DNA of 64,000 nt from Ampullaceana balthica (GCA_944989445.1 CALYLW010000056.1:407948-471947); one strand, 5' to 3'. Shown: positions 23,234 to 35,319, numbered from the stretch's first letter. Notes: a model not told the origin generated them from the sequence alone. Made by a program: numbers and translations.

Positions 23234-24304
23234 ATGCATGCATACTTACAGCGTTTTCTGTTTTAATTGTTTATAGTGTTCAAAAATTGTAGGTGCATTT
23301 CCATTACCCTTGAATACACTTAACAAATTTGACTAGAGTCCCATAGCGAATCTGAACACACAATTATATCATACTAAATACATATTATATGTTACCAACA
23401 AAATTGTATCAGAAAAGACAAACAATACGTAGTACATACTTCTGTCAACGCGTGAACATACATCATACACATATTTGAATGCTGATGTGTATTCAGATTA
23501 AAATATGTGAACGAAGAGCTACACTTTATGTTCTTTGATTTGTCGAGTAGAAACACCTGTCTCTCCAGAGATGGAGAATTTAATTACGTTAACAGATAAA
23601 AGGAAGGGTCCGTCATTCCAAGGGAGACCACGAGTAGTGTAAACACCGAGTCTTTGAAGTCACTCAGAGAAATGGAGCTCCGGCGAACTGGCGAATAGCA
23701 GATATTCTGAGAGTTCCATCCCCTGGCTGGAGAGCAACAGGGATTGAAATAAACAATGTACAGATCCGTAGTGAGGTTAAATTTACGGTCGAATCGGATG
23801 CTCCTAAACCATGGTCCTATATTAGGATCCTATATATACGTTATAAATGGCGTCATTTCATGATCTAGTCGCATACCGCATTCATGAAAATTATATACTT
23901 TACAGAAAACACAGAGGACTGACGCAGTAAGTAAAGAGAACTAAAGTTCTACCTCCTCACCTTTACAAAATAAATGGCCAGTTGTGGTTGACCATCGGCG
24001 ACTCAACCCTACTGATTAAGACCACATTGAATCTTTAAGGCTTTTGATTTTCTTACAATTTTAAAACTACTCACTCGCGACAGGTTTTAACAGTTTGTGC
24101 GTCTATCCACCCGCCTACGCTTTTTTTTTACACAACGTCCCTCAACATCTTTCCTCCGTTATTTTTATTTTAACCCAAAGATATTCAAAACATTGCCGTT
24201 ATTTTTGGCATCAGTAATTACGCAACTCTTCACAGTAAATTCAAAATTGAAATGATCTTTATCTTCACTAGTCAGTGACGTAGGAAGGGGGATGGGCACG
24301 GAAG
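23234..24304. other. No recognised feature
   Basis: Unique-looking intronic DNA. I see no exon, repeat or transposon end. Confidence 0.5.
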
Positions 24305-24447
24305 CAATGCTCCCTCTAAGGTGTGCGGCTGCACATTTATCTGCCAGACACCGCGCAGCAGTTTAAAATTACCGGACAACAAATTTTGATACGGATAATA
24401 TATTGGTGTGCGGGGTGTAAAATTTTGCACATAAAAATAGCAGCACA
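24305..24447. mobile_element. hAT MITE of the AATGTTCCCT family, right-truncated
   Basis: Starts CAATGCTCCCTCTAAGGTG and shares the internal CCGCGCAGCAG and CAGCAAATTTTGATA-like segments with copies at 35117, 55262 and 58705. The right terminal repeat is missing. Confidence 0.7.
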
Positions 24448-24600
24448 AACCCTAAGCTAAGAGCTCTTACCGCGACCCTACAGCACTAACCCTTATTTGG
24501 CAGCACTTACCCTAAACTGGCAGCAATAACCCTAACAAATGCGGAACTAACCTAAATCCATTTGGCACTAACCATAAACCAGGCCGAAAAGACCCTAACC
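24448..24600. repeat. Degenerate CCCTAA-containing 20-bp repeat
   Basis: Loose units of GGCAGCACTAACCCTAA. It resembles telomeric CCCTAA only in the short core. Spacing is irregular. Confidence 0.6.
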
Positions 24601-25007
24601 TTAGGGGTTAGTTGTTAAATTAAATGCTAAATTAACCTGGCATTTTTTCCCCTATAAAAATTGTCATTCAGTATTGGAATTCTATTAATAAAACCGATCT
24701 GGCAGCCGGGCTTTTCACCATGCCAACTTTTCAACCATATTTTATTTTATAGATATAAAGCGAACGAGATTTTAACTGTGCATAAAACATGTAACAGTGA
24801 CTCTACTAAATACAAGGATCGTCTGCATATGCACCGAATGAGATTTTATTCATGTCCTAATCATTAGGATTATACAAATTTACAGAAATGTAACAGATAG
24901 GTCTGACTCTGCAACTGACTAGAATTTTATGTCCATCTATCTTAACAATTTACTAATCTATATACACAGTTAACACGTTTTTGTATGAAAGGGACCGACA
25001 GAAATTT
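24601..25007. other. No recognised feature
   Basis: AT-rich intronic sequence with one 68-codon frame of no recognised family. Confidence 0.45.
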
Positions 25008-25375
25008 GTGCAGATGTCACTTATAACATCATTTACCTACTCATGTCACTTATAACATCATTTACCTACTCATGTCACTTATAACATCTTTTACCTACTC
25101 ATGTCACTTATAACATCTTTTACCTACTCATGTCACTTATAACATCATTTACCTACTCATGTCACTTATAACATCATTTACCTACTCATGTCACTTATAA
25201 CATCATTTACCTACTCGATGTCACTTATAACATCATTTACCTACTCATGTCACTTATAACATCATTTACCTACTCATGTCACTTATAACATCATTTACCT
25301 ACTCGATGTCACTTATAACATCATTTACCTACTCATGTCACTTATGACATTATTTACCTACTCATGCCCCTTCCC
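25008..25375. repeat. 29-bp minisatellite, about 12 copies
   Basis: Units are ATGTCACTTATAACATCATT plus TACCTACTC. Two units carry an extra G at the junction (CTCGATG). Confidence 0.95.
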
Positions 25376-26254
25376 TTATAACATCAATTTTAAAAAAATA
25401 ATTAGAATAACAATTTTTAAATGTAATTAGTCATAATTGAGTCCTAGGGTCATTTACTATTCTAATTCCAGTGAGGACTTCTTTAACTTAATAATTTAAT
25501 TAATGCCGCCAGTAATTGTTACTACTAGTATTTCCCATTATCAGTGAGGTTAGTCGTATTATAAGGTGTTGTAGATAATTATCAGATTTTATACATGAGA
25601 AAATGTCCACTTTTTTTACTAGACATTTAGTCTTTATGAGTCTTTATAATAAAGTTAGCGTTATTACTTTATAATATTACTAATCTTTGATGAAAGGGAT
25701 TACAAAAACTTACTTTTTACAAGTCAAGGATTATTTTCAATATTTTTAAGAACTCTGAATTTTTTATATTTAAAAAAAAATCAATTTGATTTCCACACTG
25801 AGACGGCGCACATTTCTTTATGTAGCAATCATTACACTTTAAATGTCGTTTTCATTGAGATCTGTACTAGACACGCTTTTAGTAACCATTGTTTACGAAA
25901 TGTTTGTCCCCCAAGGTTCTAAAAAAAGAAAATGACACAATGGCTATGACGTTTTTAAGTCTTAGAATATTCAATAACTATGATAGCATGTTTCTGTTTT
26001 CTTGCCTGTAAATTTGACATAAATGGAAATATTTTTATCAATTATCTGCACAAATTTTTCTAGACGTACACACATAATGTGTAATTCACACATGTTGTGT
26101 GTGCGTCTGCACAAGTATGTGTGGGTGAATGTGCGTGCGTGTGTGTGTAAAATGATAAAAAGTAACTTCAAAATCATTTAGTTATATTTCTTGTTTTATA
26201 TAACAGCAAAGTTAACTTTAGAAATATTTAGGGAAATCTTTAACATACAGTTTA
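25376..26254. other. AT-rich, no recognised feature
   Basis: Only a short GT-rich patch (26090-26150) stands out. Confidence 0.5.
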
Positions 26255-26518
26255 GGGGCCGTCCATAAAGTACGTCACGCTCCAGATAGGGGGAGGGGTG
26301 TAAGAAAGTATGACAGTTTGTGACAGGGGGGAGGGGGGTCCGGCCATGTGTGACTCACGCTGTTTTATATTAAATTTTGATTGCTTTGTTAATAAAAAAC
26401 AAAATTTTTGTTCGAAAGTATGAAGTACTTTAGGGGGGGGGGCGAGATGTGTGACAGTTTGTGACAGGGGGAAATTAAAATGGTCAAAAATAGCGTGACG
26501 TACTTTATGGACGGCCCC
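26255..26518. mobile_element. MITE with long perfect TIRs, TTA target duplication
   Basis: The ends are GGGGCCGTCCATAAAGTACG and its perfect reverse complement CGTACTTTATGGACGGCCCC, and the identity continues inward through TCACGC. TTA flanks both sides (26252-26254, 26519-26521). A 3-bp TWA duplication is usual for PIF/Harbinger elements, so I place it there provisionally. It has no coding capacity. A second copy lies at 33669. Confidence 0.82.
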
Positions 26519-26834
26519 TTAAAGGCATTGGTTAAACGATAAGAAGAAATGTGTTTACATGCAGCACAACTTCTGACAAGTCGAGCAACTCTGCTGTCAT
26601 TAATTGGCTTAACTCCTCTTTATTTCTTACACAGGGGCCAGCATCTGAGAGAAATTCCAGAAAAGTCAGAATTAATCAAGGACGTCAACAATATTTTTTT
26701 TAAGTAAAAGGATTTTTTCAGACGATAAATTAAAGAAAAACAGTTTTAATAAGATTAATTTACATGACCTTTAATCTTGACTTAATATGAATTTTATTTA
26801 ATGGTATCAATTAACTTTATAATTAAAAATAATA
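26519..26834. other. No recognised feature
   Basis: Short AT-rich interval between two mobile elements. Confidence 0.5.
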
Positions 26835-27356
26835 AAACAAACCCGTAAAAACAAAGTTTTTGACTATAAATCCCTTTTATATGAGACATAACTAAACGTA
26901 TTCATTATTTTCAAAAGCGACAAACATTTACAGACTGAATCTGTCTTAACTTTCCTTTGCTTTATAACCCCTGGGGGGGGGTGGGAGAAGGTAAGATCTG
27001 GTCACCGATCGCTGGACCGAGCTCAGCGTGACACGTAAACTGTAAACAAAAGCACGCCGGTACACCTGGTTAAAACACGAGATGTGTTCACCGATGGCTG
27101 GCGTGAAGTCAAGTGACCCGTAAAATGTAAACAATAGTGACTTCTACGTATAGTTTTATTTAGATAAACTAAAAATGCATTAACTTAATTACGGTACGTT
27201 CGATCGATCTGAAATTTTGACACGATGCATTGTTAGGTGACACGGGTCCGTGTGCCAAATTTCAGCTCGATGCCTTCACGGGAAGTGGGTCATTTTTTGA
27301 CTTTTGTTTTTTCCGCCCGATGACGAACTAAAGCGAGAGACGACGATAAGGGATTT
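26835..27356. mobile_element. Dispersed element family C, copy 3
   Basis: Starts AACAAACCCGTAAAAACA and AGTTTTTGACTATAAATCCC, and ends GATAAGGGATTTA. It shares TACGTTCGATCGATCTGAAA and CCAAATTTCAGCTCGATG with the 60691 copy, to which it is closest. Confidence 0.75.
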
Positions 27357-28361
27357 AATAAATACAATACGTACGCCAGACGTACTCTGGTTTTATACAA
27401 AAATATACAACAAGATCAAAAGATTTAATCGCGTCATGAAAAACGTACATCCCAACTATAGAATTTATTGTGTGCCATGTTGAAATATTGATGGGTTTAC
27501 AAAACCTACAGGTTGGTAACCCTTCCGACCGTATAAGCTTGAAACGGCGCGGTGAACAAATGTGATTAGATGTGTGAACTACTGATACTGAAAACAATTT
27601 GCCTTCGATTGACTCTCTTTGTAGATACAAGAATGCAAATTAATATCCCTCTACCTTCTTTAACAATGCTGAACCAAATCCCTATTTTTATCACACCCTA
27701 GAATACCCAAGATCTATCACATCAGTATTAACTTTTTTTCTTAAAGACCTACCAACATAAGACTAGAAATGTTTTTGTTTTGAAAGTCGTCTAAAATCTG
27801 TATTCTGCTCTGAAGTCTCCGTTTATTTAATAAGCTGTGTAACATTATAACTTGAAACAAATCTCACTGTTTGTTGTTTGGTTTGAATACGAATTAAACC
27901 ATCTTCCAGCGCCGTACAGCGAGGACATTCAATGTGTTGTTGTTCAGAGCACATTTTGGGGAAGTTCTAGTTTTCTAAGTTTGTAAAGTTGATCTGTTAA
28001 GTAAAAATGTTGTCCTGAATTTTAAAACAATTTTTATAACGAATATACAAGGAAAAGCAACCGCCTGGGCATCATGCGTGAATGATAGCATACGTAAGAG
28101 TTATAAAGTTGATTTTCGTAATATAATGAAATTAATGTCATGTGATAAGAAAAACGTGTCTTCTTGCCGGAGAAGTTCTCGTCATAAAATTTGTAATAAT
28201 AAACTTTTTTTATGTGCAAAATTGTGTTTCTAATTTAGTTTAAGAGTGCAAGAAACGAATTTGCGGTTTTAGGATTTGCCGTCTTCCTGAGCTCCAGGGA
28301 CAGTGCATGGGATATGAAGAGATTAAATGTTTTCCTGGGGATGTTCACCGCTACACAACTA
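27357..28361. other. No recognised feature
   Basis: Unique-looking intronic DNA. The frames at 27355-27630 and 28034-28219 on the minus strand have no recognised domain. Confidence 0.45.
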
Positions 28362-28458
28362 GCACATGCTAGTCACATGATGGACCTATGATAGTGTAGC
28401 CTTGACATTAAAACTAGTCACATGATGGACCTATGATAGTGTGGCCTTGACATTAAAA
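28362..28458. repeat. Two-copy direct repeat, about 49 bp
   Basis: CTAGTCACATGATGGACCTA followed by TGATAGTGT and GCCTTGACATTAAAA occurs twice with a single difference. Confidence 0.88.
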
Positions 28459-28587
28459 CGCACATTCAGACATGTCTGTGCTCGTCGAATAAACCAATAT
28501 GACATGAATTTCCCAGGCTGTTGACAAGTTGACACTTCTAAGAAATAAATGTCAACGAATTCGGCGTCTCAGTAAGAGACTTCGTTT

Positions 28588-28745
28588 CTTTACCATCTTT
28601 ACCATCTTTAACATCTTTACCATCTTTACCATCTTTAACATCTTTACCATCTTTACCATCTTTACCATCTTTACCATCTTTAACATCTTTACCATCTTTA
28701 CTATGTTTACCATCTTTAACATCTTTACCATCTTTACCATTGATT
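28588..28745. repeat. 9-bp microsatellite (CATCTTTAC)n
   Basis: About 17 units alternating CATCTTTAC and CATCTTTAA. The Phe-Thr-Ile and Lys-Met-Val frames on the two strands are artefacts. Confidence 0.93.
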
Positions 28746-29689
28746 TGTTTGGAATTCTCTTTGTGACTGAGTTCGTCCTTTTAGCATTGTAGATTTTTTT
28801 GTTGTGGAGTAAACTCCTAGTTCCTAATATGTCCACTGTGTCTTAGCCTAAGTTTCGTCAGTCTTCGTTATGGTTTACTTGAAGCCCCTATAGTTCAAGG
28901 GCATGATTGGTCAAGGTCTTGTAATTGAAGGACATCACTGTGCAATGCCCTATTGGTCAAGATTCAAGGTCTCGCCAGTTAAGGCATTTATTATCAATGA
29001 CCTGATTAGTCAAAGCACTGAGTACGGAATAATGTTCTGAATGAAGGTAAGGCAGCTGAGTTGGTGGGTTCTACGCGTCCAATATCTGGGACACGACTCT
29101 GAAGGGGCTAGAAATTCGGGCGTGTAATAAAAACCAGAGACAAATCAACAGGCCGTAAATACAATCTTCCTGTTTCCCCATGATCATACACACCTGCCCG
29201 TGCCCTCTCAGATGAGCGCATGTTTGACGTTGTAATAAAAAGCCCCCCCCCAACCCCCCCCCTCCCGCCCCCAACCCAACCACAAACCAGGTCTCGACTC
29301 TCAGAACACTGGTCTACGCTGTAGTGTCTGTAAATATCTAAATTTGCCTCCCGGCCGGCACGAAAAAGTCATGGCCCCCAAGGTTCTCTGGAGACCGGAC
29401 AAATTATGTTAGCCCGTTAGCCACCCAGTGTGCCTTGCGACGGCCCCACGGAATCCAGTGCCGTAAATCACCGAGTTATGAAGAGAGGTTTTCCGGTCGG
29501 GGGGAGATCCAAGCCTGCTCGTGTCCCGTACGTGCTCCAGGTACGGCGGACGATTGGTTTCAAGTGCGCCAGTGCAAGTCCTGGTCTCGCCCCCTATCAA
29601 CAAGTTTAAAGGCCCGGTCTTGCTCGGCTGCCATCTCGCCGTTGCTAGGCTTAATGAGACTTTTCATTTCAAGTTCTTTGGAAGCCATG
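28746..29689. other. No recognised feature
   Basis: A loose GGTCAAGG/AAGGCAT periodicity is seen near 28890-29000, and C-rich homopolymer runs near 29245-29270. The overlapping frames at 29409-29716 on both strands are in less AT-rich sequence but show no domain. Confidence 0.4.
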
Positions 29690-30230
29690 AGATTTATAGG
29701 TATATGGACTGATTAGATGTATAGGTAGATGGACAGATTTGATTTATTGGTAGATGGACGGATTGGATTTATAGGTAGTAATTATTACATTTATAGAGTT
29801 GCGGATTAGATTTATAGGTAGATGGAATGATTTGATTTATTGGTAGATGTACTGATTAGATTTATAGGTAGGACTGATAACATTTATAGATAGAGTTGCT
29901 GATTAGATTTATAGGTAGATGGACTGATTTGATTTACAGGTAAATGAACGATTAGATTTATAGGTAGATGGAGTGGATTGATTCATAGGTAAATGAACGA
30001 TTAGATTTATAGATAGATGGATTGATTAGATTTATAGATAGATGGACTGATTAGATTTATAGATAGATGAGCGGATTATATTTAATGGTAGATTTACTGA
30101 TTTTTTTTATAGACCGATTGACTCATGTATTTAAATGTAGATGGTTTTGTTAGATTTATGCGTCGATGGACTTAATTGATTTATATGTAAATTGTCCGAT
30201 TATATTTATTGATAGCTCAGCAGATAAGAG
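29690..30230. repeat. Degenerate 24-25 bp minisatellite, about 22 copies
   Basis: Units resemble GATTTATAGGTAGATGGACT with heavy divergence towards the right end. Confidence 0.82.
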
Positions 30231-30614
30231 TTATTGGCAGATTGAGGAAATGGAATAATTTGGTACGCGTGGGATTTATAAGTCGGAGCTCCCATCAGAG
30301 GTGTTACTCGGATCATGTAACATGATGACTGTGTACAGAGAAATAGCCGACTTTATAATGAAGCGGTTCGAAACAGTTTTGATAAACATTTTCAATAAAC
30401 TTGAAATTTAAAAAAATAAAAAAATAAAATAGACTACGGAGAAATCAGGTTGTGATTAAAAGGGTATTATATTTACAAATCTCCATACAAATACAAGCAG
30501 AGAAACATCGCATGAACTTTTCAGCTAAACAATGTGCAAACAACACTTAAGTTACGTCACTTCCAAGTGTTTTTAAGGTCCATGTTCCTGTAGCCATTAT
30601 GTTTCTGAATCACA
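30231..30614. other. No recognised feature
   Basis: AT-rich spacer between two minisatellites. Confidence 0.5.
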
Positions 30615-32812
30615 TACGTTTCTCTAGCCCATGTTTATCTAGCCCATGTTTATCTCGCATGTGTTTCCGAGCCAATATTTCTCTAGCCAATGTGTTTCTC
30701 TATAGCCCATGTTTCTCTAGCCCCTGTTTATATGGCCTGTGTTTCTCTAGCCCCTGTTTATCTGGCCTGTGTTTCTCTAGCCAATGTTTATCTGGCCTGT
30801 GTTTCTATAGCCAATGTTTATCTGGCCTGTGTTTCTCTAGAACATTTTTATCTGGCCTGTGTTTCTCTAGCCCCTGTTTATCTGGCCTGTGTTTCGATAG
30901 CCAATGTTTATCTGACCTATGTTTCTACAGCCAATGTTTATCTAACCTGTGTTTCTCTAGCCATATTTATCAAACCTGTGTTTCTACAGCCAATGTTTAT
31001 CTGACCTGTTTTTCTACAGCCAATATCTATCTAACCTGTGTTTCTCTAGCCCATATTTATCAAACCTGTGTTTCTCTAGCCAATGTTTATCTAACCTGTG
31101 TTTCTCTAGGCAATGTTTATCTAACCTGTGTTTCTCTAGCCAATATTTAATCTAACCTGTGTTTCTACAGCCAATGTTTATCTATTCAGTGTTTCTACAG
31201 CCAATGTTTATCTGACCTGTGTTTCTACAGCCAATGTTTATCTAACCTGTGTTTCTACAGCCAATGTTTATCTAACCTGTGTTTCTCTAGCCAATGTTTA
31301 TCTGACCTGTGTTGCTACAGGCAATGTTTATCTGACATGTGTTTCTACAGCCAATGTTTATCTAACCTGTGTTTCTCTAGCCAATATTTAATCTAACCTG
31401 TGTTTCTACAGCCAATGTTTATCTATTCAGTGTTTCTACAGCCAATGTTTATCTGACCTGTGTTTCTACAGCCAATGTTTATCTAACCTGTGTTTCTACA
31501 GCCAATGTTTATCTAACCTGTGTTTCTCTAGCCAATGTTTATCTGACCTGTGTTGCTACAGGCAATGTTTATCTGACATGTGTTTCTACAGCCAATGTTT
31601 ATCTAACCTGTGTTTCTCTAGCTAATGTTTATCTGACCTGTGTTTCTACAGCCAATGTTTATCTGACCTGTTTTTCTACAGCCAATGTTTATCTAACCTG
31701 TGTTTCTACAGCCAATGTTTATCTGACCTGTGTTTCTACAGCCAATGATTAACTTACCTGTGTTTCTACAGCCAATGTTTATCTAACCTGTGTTTCTCTA
31801 GCTAATGTTTATCTGACCTGTGTTTCTACAGCCAATGTTTATCTAACCTGTTTTTCTACAGCCAATGTTTATCTAACCTGTGTTTCTCTAGCCAATGTTT
31901 ATCTGACCTGTGTTTCTACAGCCAATGTTTATCTGACCTGTTTTTTCTACAGCCAATGTTTATCTAACCTGTGTTTCTACAGCCAATGTTTATCTAACCT
32001 GTGTTTCTACAGCCAATGTTTATCTAGCCTGTGTTTCTCTAGCCAATGTTTATCTAACCTGTGTTTCTACAGCCAATGTTTATCTAACCTGTGTTTCTAC
32101 AGCCAATGTTTATCTTACCTGTTTTCTACAGCCAATGTTTATCTGACCTGTGTTTCTACAGCCAATGTTTAGCTAACCTGTGTTTCTACCACCAATGTTT
32201 ACCTAACCTGTGTTGCTACAGCCAATGTTTATCTAACCTGTGTTTCTACAGCCAATGTTTATCTAACCTGTGTTTCTCTAGCCAATGTTTATCTAACCTG
32301 TGTTTCTACAGCCAATGTTGATCTGACCTGTGTTTCTACAGCCAATTTTTATCTGAACTGTGTTTCTACAGCCAATGTTTAGCTAACCTTTGTTTCTACC
32401 GCCAATGTTTACCTAACCTGTGTTTCTACAGCCAATGTTTATCTAACCTGTGTTTCTACAGCCAATGTTTATCTAACCTGTGTTTCTACAGCCAATGTTT
32501 ACCTAACCTGTGTATAGCCAATGTTTATCTAACCTGTGTTTCTACAGCCAATGTTTACCTAACCTGTGTTTCTACAGCCAATGTTTATCTAACATGTGTT
32601 TCTACAGCCAATGTTTACCTAACCTGTGTTTCTACAGCCAATGTTTACCTAACCTGTGTTTCTACAGCCAATGTTTATCTAACCTGTGTTTCTACAGCCA
32701 ATGTTTTCTAACCTGTGTTTCTACAGCCAATGTTTACCTAACCTGTGTTTCTACAGCCAATGTTTATCTAACATGTGTTTCTACAGCCAATGATTAACTA
32801 ACCTGTGTTTCT
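30615..32812. repeat. 30-bp minisatellite of acceptor-like units, about 73 copies
   Basis: Each unit contains CCAATGTTTAT and then CTAACCTGTGTTTCTACAG, with variants CTGACC and TCTCTAG. CTAAC/CTGAC fits the branch-point pattern and the rest is a pyrimidine tract ending in AG. The period is 30 bp, a multiple of 3, so the array holds long frames (for example 30599-31150) that I treat as artefacts. A block of about 241 bp is duplicated (31147-31385 and 31387-31626). The array runs directly into the acceptor of WIF1 exon 2. Confidence 0.95.
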
Positions 32813-32826
32813 CTGTGTGTTTCCAG

Positions 32827-32963
32827 GACTTGATATGGACTTCCCCATCATCTCAGATGGTCACGTCACTCCTTACGTCAACAGCCCGGAAGTAGTTGAC
32901 CGATTAATAATACCCCCCGAGATTGACACAGTCAACCTGACCTGGCTGGCTGGAGCACACAGA
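32827..32963 (+). CDS. WIF1: Wnt inhibitory factor 1 orthologue, exon 2
   Basis: An internal exon bounded by TGTGTGTTTCCAG| and AGA|GTGAGTAC. It starts in phase 1, matching the phase-1 end of exon 1, and ends in phase 0. It encodes LDMDFPIISDGHVTPYVNSP, then a PEVVDRLIIPPEIDTVNLTW stretch and LAGAHR. Human WIF1 at this point reads DILIVSEGKMAPF and, after about 20 residues, MNFTWQAAGQ, so acidic, SxG, Pro-Tyr/Phe and N-x-T-W landmarks all line up. NLT is a possible N-glycosylation site at the position glycosylated in the family. The rest of the WIF domain and the EGF repeats expected downstream were not found in the window. Confidence 0.88.
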
Positions 32964-33326
32964 GTGAGTACCCTTTATTTTAGGGTATTCCTTTTACCTC
33001 CAATTCTTTGAGAACCCTTGTTTCGTGTCGTTCTTTAACCTTGAATGACGCTGCCAGTGCCATGTAAGTGTCTCGCGACTTTTGGTCCTATGTAATCGTT
33101 AAGCTCTTTATATAAATAATACAGCATCTATTGGCTGCTTTACTCATTTAGGCTTAGGATAAAAATGTATCTACTTGCTATATTGACGTTAGAAAATATT
33201 AAAAAATCTGTCTAGCTGTTTCGTGTCTCCATCATATGCTTCACATCTCTCATGTCATCAGTGTTTTAACAGCCTTGTTATTTTTTGACAAGGTGTACGT
33301 CCCACGAACAGATTCATTCATTTGAT
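32964..33326 (+). other. Start of WIF1 intron 2
   Basis: It begins GTGAGT. No exon encoding the next WIF segment (expected to open in phase 0) was found here or further right. Confidence 0.5.
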
Positions 33327-33420
33327 TAATAATAATAATAATAATTGATAATTTATATAGCGCTGTATCCGAGCAAGGAACCGGGCTCACAGCGCTTTAC
33401 ATGGAGATCATAACATACAT
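33327..33420 (+). repeat. Dispersed (AAT)n-headed AGCGCT repeat, copy 2
   Basis: AATAATAATAATAATTGATA leads into TTTATATAGCGCTG, followed by CTCACAGCGCTTTACATG. This is the clearest of the three copies. Confidence 0.72.
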
Positions 33421-33668
33421 ATAATAATTAAATAACAATTCATACCATAATAACAACATACAGGACAGTACATTACACATAAGCTACGTTAATTCATTTG
33501 TTACAATGTTTTCTATATTGTGCTTGCACGCCTTTTCATTAGCATATATATATACTAGTTTGTGCTGCGGCGCCGTGGCGCCTGCGGCGCCCCCTTTTTT
33601 AAGGGTGCCTAAGGCGCCCACCTTTTTCAAAAGCCCAACTAACTTGTCCTTGTATAATAAATACGTAA

Positions 33669-33944
33669 GGGGCCGTCCATAAAGTACGTCACGCTCCAGA
33701 GGGGTGGAGGGGGTGTAAGAAAGTGTGACAATTTGTGACAGGAGGGAGGGGGGTCCGGTCATGTGTGACGTCACGCAGTTTTATATTAAATTGTAATTAT
33801 TTGGTAAATAAAAAAACAAAATTTGTGTTCGAAAGTGTGACGTACTTTAGGGGGGGGGTTCCGAGATTTGTGACAGTTTGTGACAGGGGGGAGGGGGAGT
33901 TAAAAATGGTCAAAAATAGCGTGACGTACTTTATGGACGGCCCC
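33669..33944. mobile_element. MITE with long TIRs, TAA target duplication
   Basis: The same family as 26255: GGGGCCGTCCATAAAGTACG at the left, and the reverse complement at the right. TAA lies on both sides (33666-33668, 33945-33947). The empty site, GATACGTTATATTAAAC, is visible in the related Helitron copy near 3904. The GTGACAGTTTGTGACAGG motif near both ends forms a second, inner repeat. Confidence 0.85.
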
Positions 33945-34084
33945 TAATATTAAACTTTCTTAAATGTTCACAAAGTATTTTATAATAGTTTTTTTTGTTG
34001 TTGTCAAAAGCCCAAGTAACTTATCCTTGTATGATAAATACGAAATATTTCTGGAATGTACACAAAGTATTAAACTATATAATT

Positions 34085-34500
34085 TGCAATGTCTGTCCGT
34101 GACGCTACTAATTTTAGAAAGCAGGGAAAACCAAATTACTGCACCAATGCATCAAAAGGTGTTCAAATTAAAGATGCGCTGTAAAAAAATATTATATGTC
34201 GTCATTGTTTTCGCTCATACATGTATTTTAATTTTGGAAAAGGGATCAATGTAAAAAGAGGATTTGACGATGGTTAATTATAAAATCAAAAAAAAATTTA
34301 AAAAAAAATTTAAAAAAAAATTATAAAATACTTTGTGAACATTTCAGAAAGTTTAATATTTCATATTTATCAAACAAGGACAATTTAGTTGGGGTTTTGC
34401 AAGGGTCGGCGCCGTAGGCGCCCTATAAAGTACAATTTTAAAATAAAATAAATAGATTTCAGTTGAAAACTTCCGTCATTTTTGACGGGTGATACGCTAG
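34085..34500 (+). mobile_element. Non-autonomous Helitron with intact 3' end
   Basis: The 3' end is textbook: CCGTCATTTTTGACGG hairpin, then GTGATACG and CTAG, followed by T at 34501. The body matches the minus-strand element at 22703-23093 (CTAATTTTAGAAAGCAG, AATGCATCAAAAGGTGTTCA). The 5' boundary is degenerate and set only approximately. It sits inside the larger minus-strand Helitron. Confidence 0.75.
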
Positions 34501-34907
34501 TGTATATAATATTTTTTTACAGTGCTAATCACCACACGATTTTTCAAGTAATTTTAGAAAGCAGGGCACCAAATTACTGCACCAAAAAAATAACTCTTTG
34601 AGTCAGTCAGCACTGTTTACAACACAAATGCTGACGTTATAGGTTCGTGCGTTGTTTGGTTAATGTTAATCTGGAAACCCAAAGGATTATGATTTAGCGT
34701 TAGGCCACAGTCAGCGATAATTGAGCGTAAATATATATATATGATTAGGGCTGTTAACGATTAATTTAAATTTAATTGTTATCTCTTGAAAAATTAATCA
34801 CCAATCGTTAATTTCGATTAAAGCCAAAAATTGAAAATGTATGGTGTCATAAGTAACATTTATTAAACGTACTTGTCGAAAATCGAAATAACACTGGAAT
34901 GTCTTCT

Positions 34908-35111
34908 TTATATGACATCTTTTAACAAAAAACGTAAACAGACAAGTGTATTGACTTTTTTTGGTTGAAGTGATGAGAGGGTCTTATTGAAAATATATCC
35001 AGTCGAGCTGAACAATCGTTCACATAGCTTTAGATTGTCGCAGCTGAAGTTTCTGATACTGTAGTGGATGTTTGGTTTCCATGTGATATGTAGGTGAAGT
35101 GTTAAAGCCAT
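34908..35111 (-). pseudogene. hAT transposase C-terminal dimerisation region
   Basis: The frame contains CERLFSSTGYIFNKTLSSLQ, then PKKVNTLVCLRFLL, matching the E-R-x-F-S-x-G signature near the C-terminus of hAT transposases. It ends with a stop at 34908. The catalytic core upstream is gone. Confidence 0.82.
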
Positions 35112-35116
35112 GGTAG

Positions 35117-35308
35117 CAATGTTCCCTTTAAGCAGAACGGCTGTGCAGATATTTGACCGACGCCACGCAGGAGCTTAGAATCACCGCGCAGCAAATTTTT
35201 TAAAATATTGCACAAAAAATGGACTTTGTGCAACTTTGCACACAAGTTTTTTTTAGTTTTGCACACGGACCAACGAAGCTTAGACTTAGAGGGAACATAA
35301 GAACATTG
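35117..35308. mobile_element. hAT MITE of the AATGTTCCCT family, nested
   Basis: Starts CAATGTTCCCTTTAAGCAG and ends AGAGGGAACATAAGAACATTG. Flanks CATGGTAG (35109-35116) and CATGGCAG (35309-35316) make an 8-bp duplication with one mismatch. It lies inside the hAT copy, so it inserted later. Confidence 0.88.
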
Positions 35309-35319
35309 CATGGCAGGAA

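Larger units (their letters stand above)
33555..34744 (-). mobile_element. Helitron, GGCGCC family, interrupted by two insertions
   Basis: The minus-strand 5' end is TCATATATATATATTTACGC at 34744, preceded by A. The 3' end is a GGCGCC palindrome with GCAGCACAAACTAG at 33555, followed by T. Compared with the copy at 3657, the body is split by a TWA-flanked MITE (33669-33944) and by a + strand Helitron ending at 34500. Removing both restores the order seen in the 3657 copy. Confidence 0.75.

Noticed and set aside
24448..24600. Interstitial telomere repeat
   Set aside because: CCCTAA occurs only once per irregular 20-bp unit and never in direct tandem.
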